Part shown: positions 25,750 to 34,527 of the stretch, piece by piece | Layout: every line of letters begins with the position of its first letter | Numbering within the stretch: the first letter of the stretch is position 1 | Origin: Solihabitans fulvus | Lineage (GTDB): Bacteria > Actinomycetota > Actinomycetes > Mycobacteriales > Pseudonocardiaceae | NCBI RefSeq assembly: GCF_008386585.1 | Contig: NZ_VUOB01000027.1 | Span: forward strand, 63,897 to 123,298 | Direction: 5' to 3' | DNA length: 59,402 nt | The notes under the pieces: generated by a model | Databases searched by the model: none | What the model was told of the DNA's origin: nothing | The model's input: only the letters and a program-made list of their open reading frames with translations | Made by a program: the position numbers and the translations under genes

Positions 25750-27246
25750 ATGTCCACCGACACCACCATCGTCCCGGCTGCCACGTCGCCGCGGCAGGTC
25801 GCCATCAACGATATCGGGACGGAGGAGGACTTCCTCGCCGCCATCGACAAGACGATCAAGTACTTCAACGATGGCGATATCGTTGAGGGAACCATCGTCA
25901 AGGTCGACCGGGACGAGGTCCTGCTCGACATCGGCTACAAGACCGAGGGTGTCATCCCCTCGCGCGAGCTGTCGATCAAGCACGACGTCGACCCCGCTGA
26001 GGTGGTCAGCGTCGGTGACGAGGTCGAGGCCCTCGTTCTCCAGAAGGAGGACAAGGAAGGTCGGCTGATCCTCTCCAAGAAGCGCGCGCAGTACGAGCGC
26101 GCCTGGGGCACCATCGAGGCGCTCAAGGAGAAGGACGAGCCGGTCAAGGGCACCGTCATCGAGGTGGTCAAGGGTGGCCTGATTCTCGACATCGGACTGC
26201 GTGGCTTCCTCCCCGCGTCGCTCGTCGAGATGCGTCGCGTCCGCGACCTCCAGCCCTACGTGGGCCGCGAGCTCGAGGCCAAGATCATCGAGCTGGACAA
26301 GAACCGCAACAACGTGGTCCTGTCCCGCCGCGCCTGGCTGGAGCAGACCCAGTCCGAGGTTCGCAGCGAGTTCCTCAACCAGCTCCAGAAGGGCCAGGTC
26401 CGCAAGGGCGTTGTGTCCTCGATCGTCAACTTCGGTGCCTTCGTGGACCTCGGTGGCGTCGACGGCCTGGTGCACGTCTCCGAGCTGTCCTGGAAGCACA
26501 TCGACCACCCGAGCGAGGTTGTCGAGGTCGGCCAGGAGGTCACGGTCGAGGTGCTCGACGTCGACATGGAGCGCGAGCGCGTCTCCCTGTCGCTGAAGGC
26601 CACCCAGGAAGACCCGTGGCGTCAGTTCGCCCGCACCCACGCGATCGGTCAGATCGTGCCGGGCAAGGTCACCAAGCTGGTTCCGTTCGGTGCGTTCGTC
26701 CGCGTGGACGAGGGCATCGAGGGTCTGGTTCACATCTCGGAGCTGGCCGAGCGCCACGTCGAGATCCCGGAGCAGGTCGTTCAGGTCGGCGACGACGTCA
26801 TGGTCAAGGTCATCGACATCGACCTGGACCGTCGCCGCATCTCGCTGTCGCTCAAGCAGGCCAACGAGGGCTTCACGGTCGACTCGGAGTTCGACCCGAC
26901 CCAGTACGGCATGGCCGCCGAGTACGACAACGAGGGGAACTACATCTACCCCGAGGGCTTCGACCCGGAGACCCAGGACTGGCAGGAAGGCTTCGAGAAG
27001 CAGCGTGAGGAGTGGGAGCGGCAGTACGCCGAGGCTCACACTCGTTACGAGCAGCACATGAAGCAGGTCGCCAAGGCCGCCGAGGCCGAGCTGGAGGCTG
27101 CCGGGGAGACCAACTACTCCTCCGGTGGCGAGGCTCCGGCCGCCGCCGCGTCGTCCACGACCGGCGCCCCCGCCCAGAGCGGTGGCACCCTGGCCAGCGA
27201 CGAGCAGCTCGCAGCGCTGCGCGAGAAGCTGTCCGGCGGCGCGTGA
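25750..27246 (+). CDS. rpsA: 30S ribosomal protein S1
   Basis: 498 residues with four S1 RNA-binding repeats, as in other actinobacteria (E. coli has six): about 35-105 (GTIVKVDRDEVLLDIG), 123-190 (GTVIEVVKGGLILDIG), 208-277 (GVVSSIVNFGAFVDLGG) and 294-364 (GKVTKLVPFGAFVRVDEG). The C-terminal 120 residues are acidic and low-complexity, and vary in this phylum. The protein anchors mRNA to the 30S subunit. In actinobacteria with many leaderless messages its role is reduced. A strong terminator follows 47 bases downstream. Confidence 0.97.
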   Translation: MSTDTTIVPAATSPRQVAINDIGTEEDFLAAIDKTIKYFNDGDIVEGTIVKVDRDEVLLDIGYKTEGVIPSRELSIKHDVDPAEVVSVGDEVEALVLQKEDKEGRLILSKKRAQYERAWGTIEALKEKDEPVKGTVIEVVKGGLILDIGLRGFLPASLVEMRRVRDLQPYVGRELEAKIIELDKNRNNVVLSRRAWLEQTQSEVRSEFLNQLQKGQVRKGVVSSIVNFGAFVDLGGVDGLVHVSELSWKHIDHPSEVVEVGQEVTVEVLDVDMERERVSLSLKATQEDPWRQFARTHAIGQIVPGKVTKLVPFGAFVRVDEGIEGLVHISELAERHVEIPEQVVQVGDDVMVKVIDIDLDRRRISLSLKQANEGFTVDSEFDPTQYGMAAEYDNEGNYIYPEGFDPETQDWQEGFEKQREEWERQYAEAHTRYEQHMKQVAKAAEAELEAAGETNYSSGGEAPAAAASSTTGAPAQSGGTLASDEQLAALREKLSGGA

Positions 27247-27284
27247 TCCACTGAGGATCGCCGCGTGATCCGCTGAGGATCACC
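27241..27284 (+). repeat. 22-base tandem duplication spanning the rpsA stop
   Basis: GCGTGATCCACTGAGGATCGCC (one unit, 27241-27262) is followed at once by a copy with two changes (27263-27284). The unit contains the last codon and stop of rpsA (GCG TGA). Confidence 0.9.
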
Positions 27285-27293
27285 GAGCCAGGA

Positions 27294-27325
27294 AGGCCCC
27301 GCACCACTTCGGTGGTGCGGGGCCT
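27294..27325 (+). terminator. Intrinsic terminator after rpsA
   Basis: AGGCCCCGCACCAC (27294-27307), loop TTCG, and its perfect complement (27312-27325), then TTCGTCTG. The 14-bp GC-rich stem with UUCG tetraloop is a clear terminator. Confidence 0.93.
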
Positions 27326-27380
27326 TTCGTCTGTCGACCAAGATCGCCCGATCAGAGGCATTGGTACTCGGCAGTTCCCC

Positions 27381-27410
27381 TTGGCGGGACCCGGGACGGC
27401 CGACTACGGT
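27381..27410 (+). promoter_or_regulatory. Candidate promoter of the lipoprotein gene
   Basis: TTGGCG (27381-27386), an 18-base spacer and TACGGT (27405-27410) end nine bases before the GTG at 27420. There is no Shine-Dalgarno sequence, so a leaderless or near-leaderless transcript is likely. Confidence 0.6.
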
Positions 27411-27419
27411 CTGTTTTTC

Positions 27420-28052
27420 GTGAGCGATGCGCGGCGGTTGCGACGGTTGGCTGTGCTCGGTGTCGCCGTGAGCGCAGGCTGCGCCGTCGCGTTGACGGGC
27501 TGCGCGGCGGCCAAACGGGCGCCGGTCGCCGCGCCGCAGATCCCCACCATCGTTGCCAGCACCGCCGTGACCACGACGGTCGCGCCTGCGGACCGGCCGC
27601 TGCCGGATGACTGCAAGCTGGTGGTCCCTGCGGTCGACGTCGACGGCGTGGTCGGCCAGCCGCTGGACGGCCAGCCCGCCAGGATCCTCGGCGTGCCGGA
27701 GCCGACGGTCGGCCGCACCGGCAAGCTGGACTGCTACTACGGGATCCCCGAAGGCAGGACGATCGCCTCGGCGGCGATCGTGATCGGCCTGGCCACCTAC
27801 GCCGACGAGGCGTCCGCGCAGCAGCGGGTCAGGGACAGCGTGGACAGCGAGCGGCAGGACGGCGCGGGCGTCGCTGACATCGCGGTGGAGAAGATGCAGG
27901 GCAAGCTCGTCACCGGCAAGACCGAACGCATGGTGATCGGCTCGCTCGGCAGGACGACGTACGTGGTGCGCGCCAAGAACGGCGTGTTCCCCGACGACAA
28001 GGTGGGCGCCGCGCTGGCCGCGCTCGCGGTGAAGGCGTTGACCCCGAAGTAG
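27420..28052 (+). CDS. Lipoprotein of unknown function
   Basis: A 210-residue protein starting at GTG 27420 (VSDARRLRRLAVLG). The basic N-terminus and hydrophobic segment lead to a lipobox ALTGC, so it is probably exported and lipid-anchored. After a Thr/Ala/Pro linker the domain holds two further cysteines (DDC, LDC) that may pair. No family is recognised. The size and Cys pattern are similar to mycobacterial or Pseudonocardiaceae DUF3558-like lipoproteins, but the DPC motif is absent. It lies between rpsA and coaE, a place where mycobacteria have no lipoprotein. Confidence 0.75.
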   Translation: MSDARRLRRLAVLGVAVSAGCAVALTGCAAAKRAPVAAPQIPTIVASTAVTTTVAPADRPLPDDCKLVVPAVDVDGVVGQPLDGQPARILGVPEPTVGRTGKLDCYYGIPEGRTIASAAIVIGLATYADEASAQQRVRDSVDSERQDGAGVADIAVEKMQGKLVTGKTERMVIGSLGRTTYVVRAKNGVFPDDKVGAALAALAVKALTPK

Positions 28053-28082
28053 CCGGCGATCCCTGCTGGCACACTGTTCGCC

Positions 28083-29282
28083 ATGTTGCGTGTCGGCCTC
28101 ACCGGGGGCATCGGATCGGGCAAGTCGACGGTGGCCGGTCGGCTCGCCGAGCACGGCGCGGTGCTGATCGACTCGGACCGGCTGGCCCGCGAGGTGGTCG
28201 AGCCGGGAACCGACGGGCTCGCCGAGATCGTGGCCGCCTTCGGGGCCGAGGTGCTGCGCGCGGACGGCTCGCTCGACCGGCCTGCGCTGGCCGGCAAGGT
28301 CTTCGGCGACGACGCGGCGCGGGCCACGCTGAACGCGATCGTGCACCCGAGGGTCGGGGCGCGCACGGCCGAGCTGCTCGCGGCCGCGCCGCCGGACGCC
28401 GTGGTGGTGCACGACATCCCGCTGCTCGTGGAGAACGGCCTCGCCCCCGCGTACCACCTCGTGGTGATCGTGCACGCCGAGCCGGAGCAGCGGGTGCACC
28501 GGCTGGTGACGGCGCGCGGCATGGGCGAGGCGGACGCCCGCGCGCGGATCGCCGCGCAGGCCACCGACGAGCAGCGCCGCGCGGTCGCGGACGTGTGGCT
28601 CGACAACACCAGCACGCCGGATCTCGTGCTCGCCGAGGTCGACGCCCTGTGGGCCGACCGGCTGGTGCCCTACGAGGCCAACGTCCGGCTGCGCCGCCGC
28701 AACGTGGTGCGCCAGGCCAGGATCGTGCCGGCGGACCCGACCTGGCCTGCCCAGGCCGAGCGGCTGTCCCGCAGGATCGCGCTGGCGGCGGGGGAGCGGG
28801 GGCTGCGCGTGGACCACATCGGCTCGACCTCGGTGCCGGGTCTCGCGGCCAAGGACGTCATCGATCTCCAGCTCACCGTCGCGTCGCTGGCCGACGCGGA
28901 CGCGATCGCGGACCAGCTGGCCGACGCCGGTTTCCCGCAGGCGCCCCAGGTCACCGAGGACAACCCGAAGGCGTTCGCCCCGGATCCGGCGGACTGGCGC
29001 AAGCGGTTCCACGGGGCGGCCGACCCCGGCAGGAACGCGAACCTGCACCTGCGGGTGCTCGGCTCGCCGGGCTGGCGGCTGGCGCTGCTGTTGCGCGACT
29101 GGCTGCGCGCCGAGCCGGAGCGCAGGCGCGAGTACGAGGAGCTGAAGGTGCGGCTGGCGGCCGAGCATGCCGCCGACGGCACCACCGGGCCCTACGCCGA
29201 GGCGAAGGAGCCGTGGTTCGACTCGGCCACGCCGGCGGCGCTGGCATGGGCCGAGCGGATGGGCTGGACTCCGCCGAGTTAG
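28083..29282 (+). CDS. coaE: Dephospho-CoA kinase fused to a GrpB domain
   Basis: 399 residues, the actinobacterial two-domain form. The N-terminal domain (1-195) is dephospho-CoA kinase, the last step of CoA synthesis (ATP + dephospho-CoA), with P-loop GGIGSGKST (8-16), LIDSDRLARE and HDIPLLVENG. From about 205 comes a GrpB (UPF0157) nucleotidyltransferase-like domain with VDHIGSTSVPGLAAKDVIDLQ. The GrpB part helps folding of CoaE in mycobacteria. The place next to rpsA and uvrB is conserved in actinobacteria. Confidence 0.95.
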   Translation: MLRVGLTGGIGSGKSTVAGRLAEHGAVLIDSDRLAREVVEPGTDGLAEIVAAFGAEVLRADGSLDRPALAGKVFGDDAARATLNAIVHPRVGARTAELLAAAPPDAVVVHDIPLLVENGLAPAYHLVVIVHAEPEQRVHRLVTARGMGEADARARIAAQATDEQRRAVADVWLDNTSTPDLVLAEVDALWADRLVPYEANVRLRRRNVVRQARIVPADPTWPAQAERLSRRIALAAGERGLRVDHIGSTSVPGLAAKDVIDLQLTVASLADADAIADQLADAGFPQAPQVTEDNPKAFAPDPADWRKRFHGAADPGRNANLHLRVLGSPGWRLALLLRDWLRAEPERRREYEELKVRLAAEHAADGTTGPYAEAKEPWFDSATPAALAWAERMGWTPPS

Positions 29283-29285
29283 CGG

Positions 29286-29440
29286 GACCGCGCCGAGGTA
29301 GCAGCGCCGCGTCACGTTGATCCCCGTCGGGGTGACGGGCCAGACCGCTGCCGGGCTGGACCCCGCCGAGGTAGCCGGGCCGCGCCGCGTCAGGACGTTG
29401 GTCCCCGCCGGGGTGACGAGCCAGGCCGCCGCCGGGCGGG
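29286..29440. repeat. Two imperfect direct repeats of about 73 bases after coaE
   Basis: A unit starting GACCGCGCCGAGGTAGC (29286) recurs as GACCCCGCCGAGGTAGC (29359). Each copy ends in a CCCCG(T/C)CGGGG dyad and a GTGACG-GCCAG tail. A shorter piece, CCGCCGAGTTAGC, is the coaE stop region itself, so the repeats seem to have arisen from the gene's end. No gene was found here. Confidence 0.8.
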
Positions 29441-29492
29441 GAACGGACGGGGTCGGCCGGTTCGGCGTCGCGAGGAGACGCCGGACCGAGGA

Positions 29493-30122
29493 CTACATCG
29501 GCGGCCAGACCTCGTAGATGCCCTGGTCGGTCAGCCACGTGCCGAGATCGTGCCGGTACCGGCTCAACTCCTCCAGCGTCCGGTGCACGGTGCGCAGCGC
29601 GAGGTCGGCGTCGCCGGGCAGCAGCACGTGCCCGGCCACGGCGGCGGCGAAGTCCTCGGAGCGGACGATCCGCGCGGTCGTCCCGCCGGGCACGGCCAGC
29701 CCGAGCAGCAGGTCGGTGGTGCGCCACGATCGGGTGTCCCGCTCGACTCGCACCGAGGTGAGAATGCTCGGCCCCGAACGGGCGTGTCGCGACCTCGGGC
29801 GCAGTTGCGTGAGGCGGAGGCCCAGGTCGGGCAGCAGTAACGTGACCTCGGAGTCCGAGAACGGATCCTCTGGCGTCGGGCACTCCATGCGGAGGCCCCA
29901 GCGCTCCACTCGGCAGGTCGTGAGCTGCCGGGTCGTGCCGGACGAGTAGCTGCGCACAGCGGTCAACGTGTCAACAACGTCAACCAACTGCGGTGTGATG
30001 ACCGCTCCCACGCGACCCGAGGGTAGCCGTAGGTGTGCGCCGCGTGACGGCCCGGTCCGATTCGTTACATCACGGATTGTGTCGAGTTGCATACCGATGT
30101 GGTGACGGTGACTGTCCTCCAT
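29493..30122 (-). CDS. DUF402-like protein, diverged
   Basis: About 209 residues, clearly paralogous to the next gene upstream: SWRTTDLLLGLAV, the following LALRTVHRTLEELSRY and TWL align with the neighbour's IWRTVDLYLDLIV, WALRTAYRAVGGISAH and GWL. The neighbour's acidic residues (YIDVVEIT, DLYLDL), the kind used for metal binding in DUF402/FomD enzymes, are missing here, so catalysis is doubtful. The start is uncertain: ATG 30122 or ATG 30092. It ends close to the coaE-side repeats. Confidence 0.6.
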   Translation of the reverse strand: MEDSHRHHIGMQLDTIRDVTNRTGPSRGAHLRLPSGRVGAVITPQLVDVVDTLTAVRSYSSGTTRQLTTCRVERWGLRMECPTPEDPFSDSEVTLLLPDLGLRLTQLRPRSRHARSGPSILTSVRVERDTRSWRTTDLLLGLAVPGGTTARIVRSEDFAAAVAGHVLLPGDADLALRTVHRTLEELSRYRHDLGTWLTDQGIYEVWPPM

Positions 30123-30159
30123 TCGGACGGCGGTTGACCGCTCCGGCCCCCGCTGAGTA

Positions 30160-30732
30160 TCAGCGCGGTCGCCAGGTCGTGACCACCTTCTCGCTGGCCA
30201 GCCACCCTGGCGCGTCGTAGCCGTGCGCCGAGATGCCCCCGACGGCGCGGTAGGCCGTTCGCAGCGCCCACTCCGCCCGTGCCGGGCTGACCAACCCCGC
30301 GCCGAGCGCGGCGAGCAGCTCGTCGGTGTCCAGCACGGTCACGCTCCGTCCGGTGCACACGATGAGGTCGAGATAGAGGTCGACGGTTCGCCAGATGGAG
30401 TGATCCGAGGTGATCTCGACGACGTCGATGTAGAGGTCGTACTCGCGCTCGTGGCCCGGCCGCCAGGACTGGCGGGTCAGCCGCAGCCCGTGCGAGGGCA
30501 GCAGCCACGACTCGAAGTGGCTGAGCTGCGGATGTCCCGGCACCGGTCGGTACATGTACAGCCCGGACCTGGTGAGGTGGAACTCGTCCACCACCCGCGC
30601 GAAGCCCTTCGGATCGGTGTTGCTCTTCGCGTCGATGTCGAAGTACTCGATCTTCGGCGGGTGGATGTGCGGCACGGTCGAACCCTCCGGGAACCGGCGC
30701 TGTGGGGACTGGGTGCGCTGCTCGGTCGCCAT
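30160..30732 (-). CDS. DUF402-domain protein
   Basis: A 190-residue protein of the DUF402 (FomD-like) family. The conserved segment DLYIDVVEITSDHS and TVDLYLDLIV gives the acidic residues that bind divalent metal in nucleoside-diphosphatase relatives such as Ntdp/FomD. HPPKIEYFDID at the N-terminus fits the actinobacterial subgroup. The real substrate is unknown. ATG 30732 lacks a Shine-Dalgarno but has CAGGAT six bases upstream, which could be a -10 of a leaderless transcript. The diverged paralogue follows 37 bases downstream. Confidence 0.82.
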   Translation of the reverse strand: MATEQRTQSPQRRFPEGSTVPHIHPPKIEYFDIDAKSNTDPKGFARVVDEFHLTRSGLYMYRPVPGHPQLSHFESWLLPSHGLRLTRQSWRPGHEREYDLYIDVVEITSDHSIWRTVDLYLDLIVCTGRSVTVLDTDELLAALGAGLVSPARAEWALRTAYRAVGGISAHGYDAPGWLASEKVVTTWRPR

Positions 30733-30868
30733 GCGGCCATCCTGCCTAGTCGCCGGCGAAAACGGACCTGCCGACAGCGGCTCATTCCGCCACGAACGGG
30801 TGAACCTGCTCGCTAGGATCGCTGGTCAGACGTCTGGTCGGGCGTTTTGTCACGCGGAGGGGAACGCC

Positions 30869-31993
30869 GTGTTCGGGATCATCCGGCCCTGCCGGAACCG
30901 GCTGTCCGAGCAGCTGCGCGCGGCGTGGCTCGCGCACCTGTGCGGCCTGTGCCTCGCCCTCCGCGACGATCACGGCCACCTGGCCAGGACCGTCACCAAC
31001 TACGACGGCCTGGTGATCTCCGCGTTGGTCGAGGCGCAGTCCCCGGCCGGCTCCGGCCGCAGGGCGGCGGGCCCGTGCGCGCTGCGCGGCCTGCGCTCCG
31101 CCGAGGTCGCGCACGGCGACGGCGCGCGGCTGGCCGCGGCCGTCTCCCTGGTGCTGGCCTCCGCCAAGGTCAGCGATCACGTGGTGGACGCCGACGGCGC
31201 CTTCGCGCGCCGCCCGGTCGCCGGGGCCGCGCGCCGGGTCGCCGCGCGCTGGGCCAGGCAGGGCGCGACGACCGGGCACGACGTCGGCTTCGACACCGAC
31301 GTCCTGGTCGAGGCCGTGCGGCGGCAGCCGGAGGTCGAGGCGGCGGCCACGGTCGGCAGTTCCGTGCTCGCGGTGACCGAACCGACCGAGGCGGCCACGG
31401 CGGCCGCGTTCGCGCACACGGCCGTGCTCGCCGGTCGGCCGGGGAACACCGAGGCGCTGGCCGAGGCCGGCCGGTTGTTCGGGCGGGTCGCGCACCTCCT
31501 CGACGCCGTGGAGGACCTGGCCGCCGACGAGGCGGCCGGCGCGTGGAACCCGTTGCGCGCCACCGGAACCGACCTGGCGCGGGCGCGCCAGCTGTGCGAC
31601 GACGCCGTGCTCGGCGTGCGGCTCGCGCTGGCCGAGGCGGAGTTCACCGACCAGAAACTGGTGCACGCCCTGCTGGTGCACGAGCTGCGGCACGCCGTCG
31701 ACCGCACGTTCGCACCCACCGGCCGTCAACAGCCGGGCGGGCCGTACGTGCTGCCGCCCGACGGACCCCAGGCCCCGCCGCCGCAGCCGAGGCGCAACTG
31801 GTTCACCGGCTGCGCGGTGGCGACGTTCATGTTCTGCACCTGCCAGCTGTGCTGCCGCGACTCCTTCCCCGGCCCGTGGTCGCGGGTCCAGCGAAGCGGC
31901 TGGTGCTCGAACTGCGGCTGCGACGGCTGCGGCTGCGACGGGTCGTGCGGCACGTGCTGTGAGTGCTGCGAGTGCTGCCAAAGTTGCAACTGA
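30869..31993 (+). CDS. DUF5685-family protein with cysteine-rich tail
   Basis: A 374-residue protein starting at GTG 30869, preceded by GGAGGGG. The N-terminus FGIIRPCRNRLSEQLRAAWLAHLCGLCLALRDDHGH matches DUF5685, a mostly helical family of unknown function. It has a CxxC and His-rich start, then a helical middle. The tail carries a hydrophobic segment (FTGCAVATFMFCTC) and about 18 cysteines in the last 60 residues as CxC and CC pairs, which suggests metal binding or disulfide-rich packing. It lies upstream of uvrB with 67 bases between. Confidence 0.75.
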   Translation: MFGIIRPCRNRLSEQLRAAWLAHLCGLCLALRDDHGHLARTVTNYDGLVISALVEAQSPAGSGRRAAGPCALRGLRSAEVAHGDGARLAAAVSLVLASAKVSDHVVDADGAFARRPVAGAARRVAARWARQGATTGHDVGFDTDVLVEAVRRQPEVEAAATVGSSVLAVTEPTEAATAAAFAHTAVLAGRPGNTEALAEAGRLFGRVAHLLDAVEDLAADEAAGAWNPLRATGTDLARARQLCDDAVLGVRLALAEAEFTDQKLVHALLVHELRHAVDRTFAPTGRQQPGGPYVLPPDGPQAPPPQPRRNWFTGCAVATFMFCTCQLCCRDSFPGPWSRVQRSGWCSNCGCDGCGCDGSCGTCCECCECCQSCN

Positions 31994-32048
31994 CCAGAGG
32001 CGGGTGAGCGACTGCCCAGGCGCGCCTGAAAATGTCGGGGGCCGCGCG

Positions 32049-32054
32049 TAACCT
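32049..32054 (+). promoter_or_regulatory. Candidate -10 element of uvrB (leaderless)
   Basis: TAACCT ends exactly six bases before the uvrB GTG, and no Shine-Dalgarno lies between. Transcription would begin at the start codon, as for polA and vapB. Confidence 0.5.
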
Positions 32055-32060
32055 CGGGCC

Positions 32061-34220
32061 GTGGCCTTCCCTACCGAGTACCCCACCGCGCACTCCGAGT
32101 TCCGTCCGGTCGGCGACATCCCGCGCACCGACGCGAGGTTCCGGATGGTCGCCGACTACCAGCCTGCTGGCGACCAACCGCAGGCCATCGACGACCTGGA
32201 GCGCCGCATCCGGGGCGGTGAGAAGGACGTGGTGCTGCTCGGCGCCACCGGCACCGGCAAGTCCGCGACCACGGCGTGGCTGGTCGAGCGGGTGCAGCGG
32301 CCCACCCTGGTGATGGCCCCGAACAAGACGCTGGCCGCGCAGTTGGCCAACGAGCTCAAGGGGTTCTTCCCGGACAACGCGGTCGAGTACTTCGTCAGCT
32401 ACTACGACTACTACCAGCCCGAGGCGTACATCGCGCAGACCGACACCTACATCGAGAAGGACTCCTCGATCAACGAGGACGTCGAGCGGCTGCGCCACTC
32501 CGCCACGATGAGCCTGCTGACCAGGCGGGACGTCATCGTGGTCGCCTCGGTGTCGTGCATCTACGGCCTCGGCACGCCGCAGTCCTACCTGGACCGCTCG
32601 ATCGACGTGAAGGTCGGCGGGACCATCGAGCGGGACCTGCTGCTGCGGGCGCTGGTTGACGTGCAGTACACCCGCAACGACATCGCGTTCGCGCGCGGCA
32701 CCTTCCGGGTGCGCGGCGACACGGTGGAGATCATCCCCGCCTACGAGGAGCTCGCCATCCGGGTCGAGTTCTTCGGCGACGAGGTGGACAAGCTCTACTA
32801 CCTGCACCCGCTCACCGGCGAGATCGTCCGCGAGGTGGACGAGCTGCGGATCTTCCCGGCCACCCACTACGTCGCGGGGCCGGACCGGATGGAGCGGGCG
32901 ATCCGGGGCATCGAGGCCGAGCTGGCCGAGCGGCTGGCGGAGTTGGAGCGGCAGGGCAAGCTGCTCGAGGCGCAGCGGCTGCGGATGCGCACCAGCTACG
33001 ACATCGAGATGATGCGCCAGGTCGGGTTCTGCAACGGCATCGAGAACTACTCGCGGCACATCGACGACCGCGCGGCCGGCACGGCGCCCGCGACGCTGAT
33101 CGACTACTTCCCCGACGACTTCCTGCTCGTCGTCGACGAGTCGCACGTGACGGTGCCGCAGATCGGCGGCATGTACGAGGGCGACGCGTCCCGCAAGCGC
33201 AACCTCGTGGAGTTCGGCTTCCGGCTGCCCAGTGCGCTGGACAACCGCCCGCTGACCTGGGAGGAGTTCGCCGACCGGATCGGCCAGACGGTGTACCTGT
33301 CCGCGACGCCGGGCCCGTACGAGATGGGCCAGGCGGGCGGCGAGTTCGTCGAGCAGGTGATCCGGCCGACCGGCCTGATCGACCCCGAGGTGATCGTGAA
33401 GCCGACCGACGGGCAGATCGACGACCTGGTGCACGAGATCAGGGTGCGGGCCGAGAAGGACGAGCGGGTGCTGGTCACCACGCTGACCAAGAAGATGTCC
33501 GAGGACCTCACCGACTACCTGCTGGAGCTGGGCATCCGGGTGCGGTACCTGCACTCGGAGGTGGACACGCTGCGCCGGGTCGAGCTGCTGCGGCAGCTGC
33601 GGCTGGGCGAGTACGACGTGCTGATCGGCATCAACCTGCTGCGGGAGGGGCTCGACCTGCCCGAGGTGTCGCTGGTGTCCATTCTGGACGCGGACAAGGA
33701 GGGCTTCCTCCGCTCGGGCACGAGCCTGATCCAGACGATCGGCCGCGCGGCGCGAAACGTGTCCGGCCAGGTGCACATGTACGCGGACAAGATCACCGAC
33801 TCGATGCGGCACGCGATCGACGAGACGAACCGCAGGCGCGCCAAGCAGACCGCCTACAACGCCGAGCGCGGGCTCGACCCGCAGCCGCTGCGCAAGAAGA
33901 TCACCGACATCCTGGAGGCGGTGTACCGGGAGGCGGAGGACTCCGAGCAGGACGTGCCGGTCGGCGGTTCCGGGCGCAACGTGTCGCGCGGCAAGAAGCC
34001 GACGGGGGAGCGCGGTTCCGGCCGCAGTTCGGGCGTGCTGGTGGACAAGGACGTCAGCACGATGGCGCGGGCCGAGCTGGCCGACCTCGTGCAGCAGCTC
34101 ACCGAGCAGATGATGAACGCGGCGCGCGATCTCCAGTTCGAGCTGGCCGCCAGGCTGCGTGACGAGGTCTCCGACCTCAAGAAGGAGCTGCGCGGCATGG
34201 ACGCGGCCGGCGTGAAGTAG
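32061..34220 (+). CDS. uvrB: Excinuclease ABC subunit UvrB
   Basis: 719 residues, the usual length. Walker A is GATGTGKSATT (61-69), the beta-hairpin that inserts into damaged DNA is YYDYYQPEAY, and helicase motifs include VVDESHVT (Walker B), YLSATPGPYE (motif III) and IQTIGRAARN (motif VI). The C-terminal UVR domain, which contacts UvrC, ends the protein (QLTEQMMNAARDLQFELAARLRDE). UvrB verifies damage in nucleotide excision repair. The start at GTG 32061 gives the family N-terminus with no leader. Confidence 0.97.
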   Translation: MAFPTEYPTAHSEFRPVGDIPRTDARFRMVADYQPAGDQPQAIDDLERRIRGGEKDVVLLGATGTGKSATTAWLVERVQRPTLVMAPNKTLAAQLANELKGFFPDNAVEYFVSYYDYYQPEAYIAQTDTYIEKDSSINEDVERLRHSATMSLLTRRDVIVVASVSCIYGLGTPQSYLDRSIDVKVGGTIERDLLLRALVDVQYTRNDIAFARGTFRVRGDTVEIIPAYEELAIRVEFFGDEVDKLYYLHPLTGEIVREVDELRIFPATHYVAGPDRMERAIRGIEAELAERLAELERQGKLLEAQRLRMRTSYDIEMMRQVGFCNGIENYSRHIDDRAAGTAPATLIDYFPDDFLLVVDESHVTVPQIGGMYEGDASRKRNLVEFGFRLPSALDNRPLTWEEFADRIGQTVYLSATPGPYEMGQAGGEFVEQVIRPTGLIDPEVIVKPTDGQIDDLVHEIRVRAEKDERVLVTTLTKKMSEDLTDYLLELGIRVRYLHSEVDTLRRVELLRQLRLGEYDVLIGINLLREGLDLPEVSLVSILDADKEGFLRSGTSLIQTIGRAARNVSGQVHMYADKITDSMRHAIDETNRRRAKQTAYNAERGLDPQPLRKKITDILEAVYREAEDSEQDVPVGGSGRNVSRGKKPTGERGSGRSSGVLVDKDVSTMARAELADLVQQLTEQMMNAARDLQFELAARLRDEVSDLKKELRGMDAAGVK

Positions 34221-34231
34221 GGCGGCATTGC

Positions 34232-34256
34232 ACCATTGATGGTACCGTTCCACCAT
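34232..34256 (+). promoter_or_regulatory. vapB operator and leaderless promoter
   Basis: ACCAT-TG-ATGGT (34232-34243) forms an inverted repeat, and ATGGT pairs again with a third ACCAT (34252-34256) that runs into the start codon. TACCGT (34243-34248) is a -10 hexamer six bases before ATG 34255. An operator over the -10 and start codon fits autorepression by VapB. Confidence 0.65.
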
Positions 34257-34527
34257 GGCACTCAATATCAAGGATGCCGAGACGGAGCGGCTGGCTGCTG
34301 AGGTCGCCGCTCTTACCGGGGAGTCGAAGACCGGCGCGGTGCGGGCGGCGTTACAGGAGCGACGCGACCGGCTCATGGTTCACGAAGATGCCGAACGACG
34401 TCGACTGCGACTGCATCGTTTTCTGGAAGAGGAGATCTGGCCGTTGATTCCGCCAGACGAGCTGGGCAAGCCACTAACCAAGGCCGAACAGGAAGAGATC
34501 CTGGGAATCGGTCCAGACGGCGTATGA
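34255..34527 (+). CDS. vapB: VapB-type antitoxin
   Basis: A 90-residue antitoxin of the Rv0623-like VapB family. The N-terminus (about 1-50; MALNIKDAETERLAAEVAALTGESKTGAVRAAL) is the ribbon-helix-helix-like DNA-binding part. The C-terminal 35 residues (FLEEEIWPLIPPDELGKP to GIGPDGV) form the toxin-binding tail. There is no Shine-Dalgarno, and the message appears leaderless. The stop overlaps the vapC start (ATGA). It neutralises VapC and should repress the operon through the inverted repeats at its start. The cluster follows uvrB at 34 bases. Confidence 0.88.
   Translation: MALNIKDAETERLAAEVAALTGESKTGAVRAALQERRDRLMVHEDAERRRLRLHRFLEEEIWPLIPPDELGKPLTKAEQEEILGIGPDGV

Noticed and set aside
30554..30868. 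Longer start for the DUF5685 gene
   Set aside because: It would overlap the DUF402 gene and lacks a Shine-Dalgarno; GTG 30869 has GGAGGGG upstream and gives the family N-terminus.
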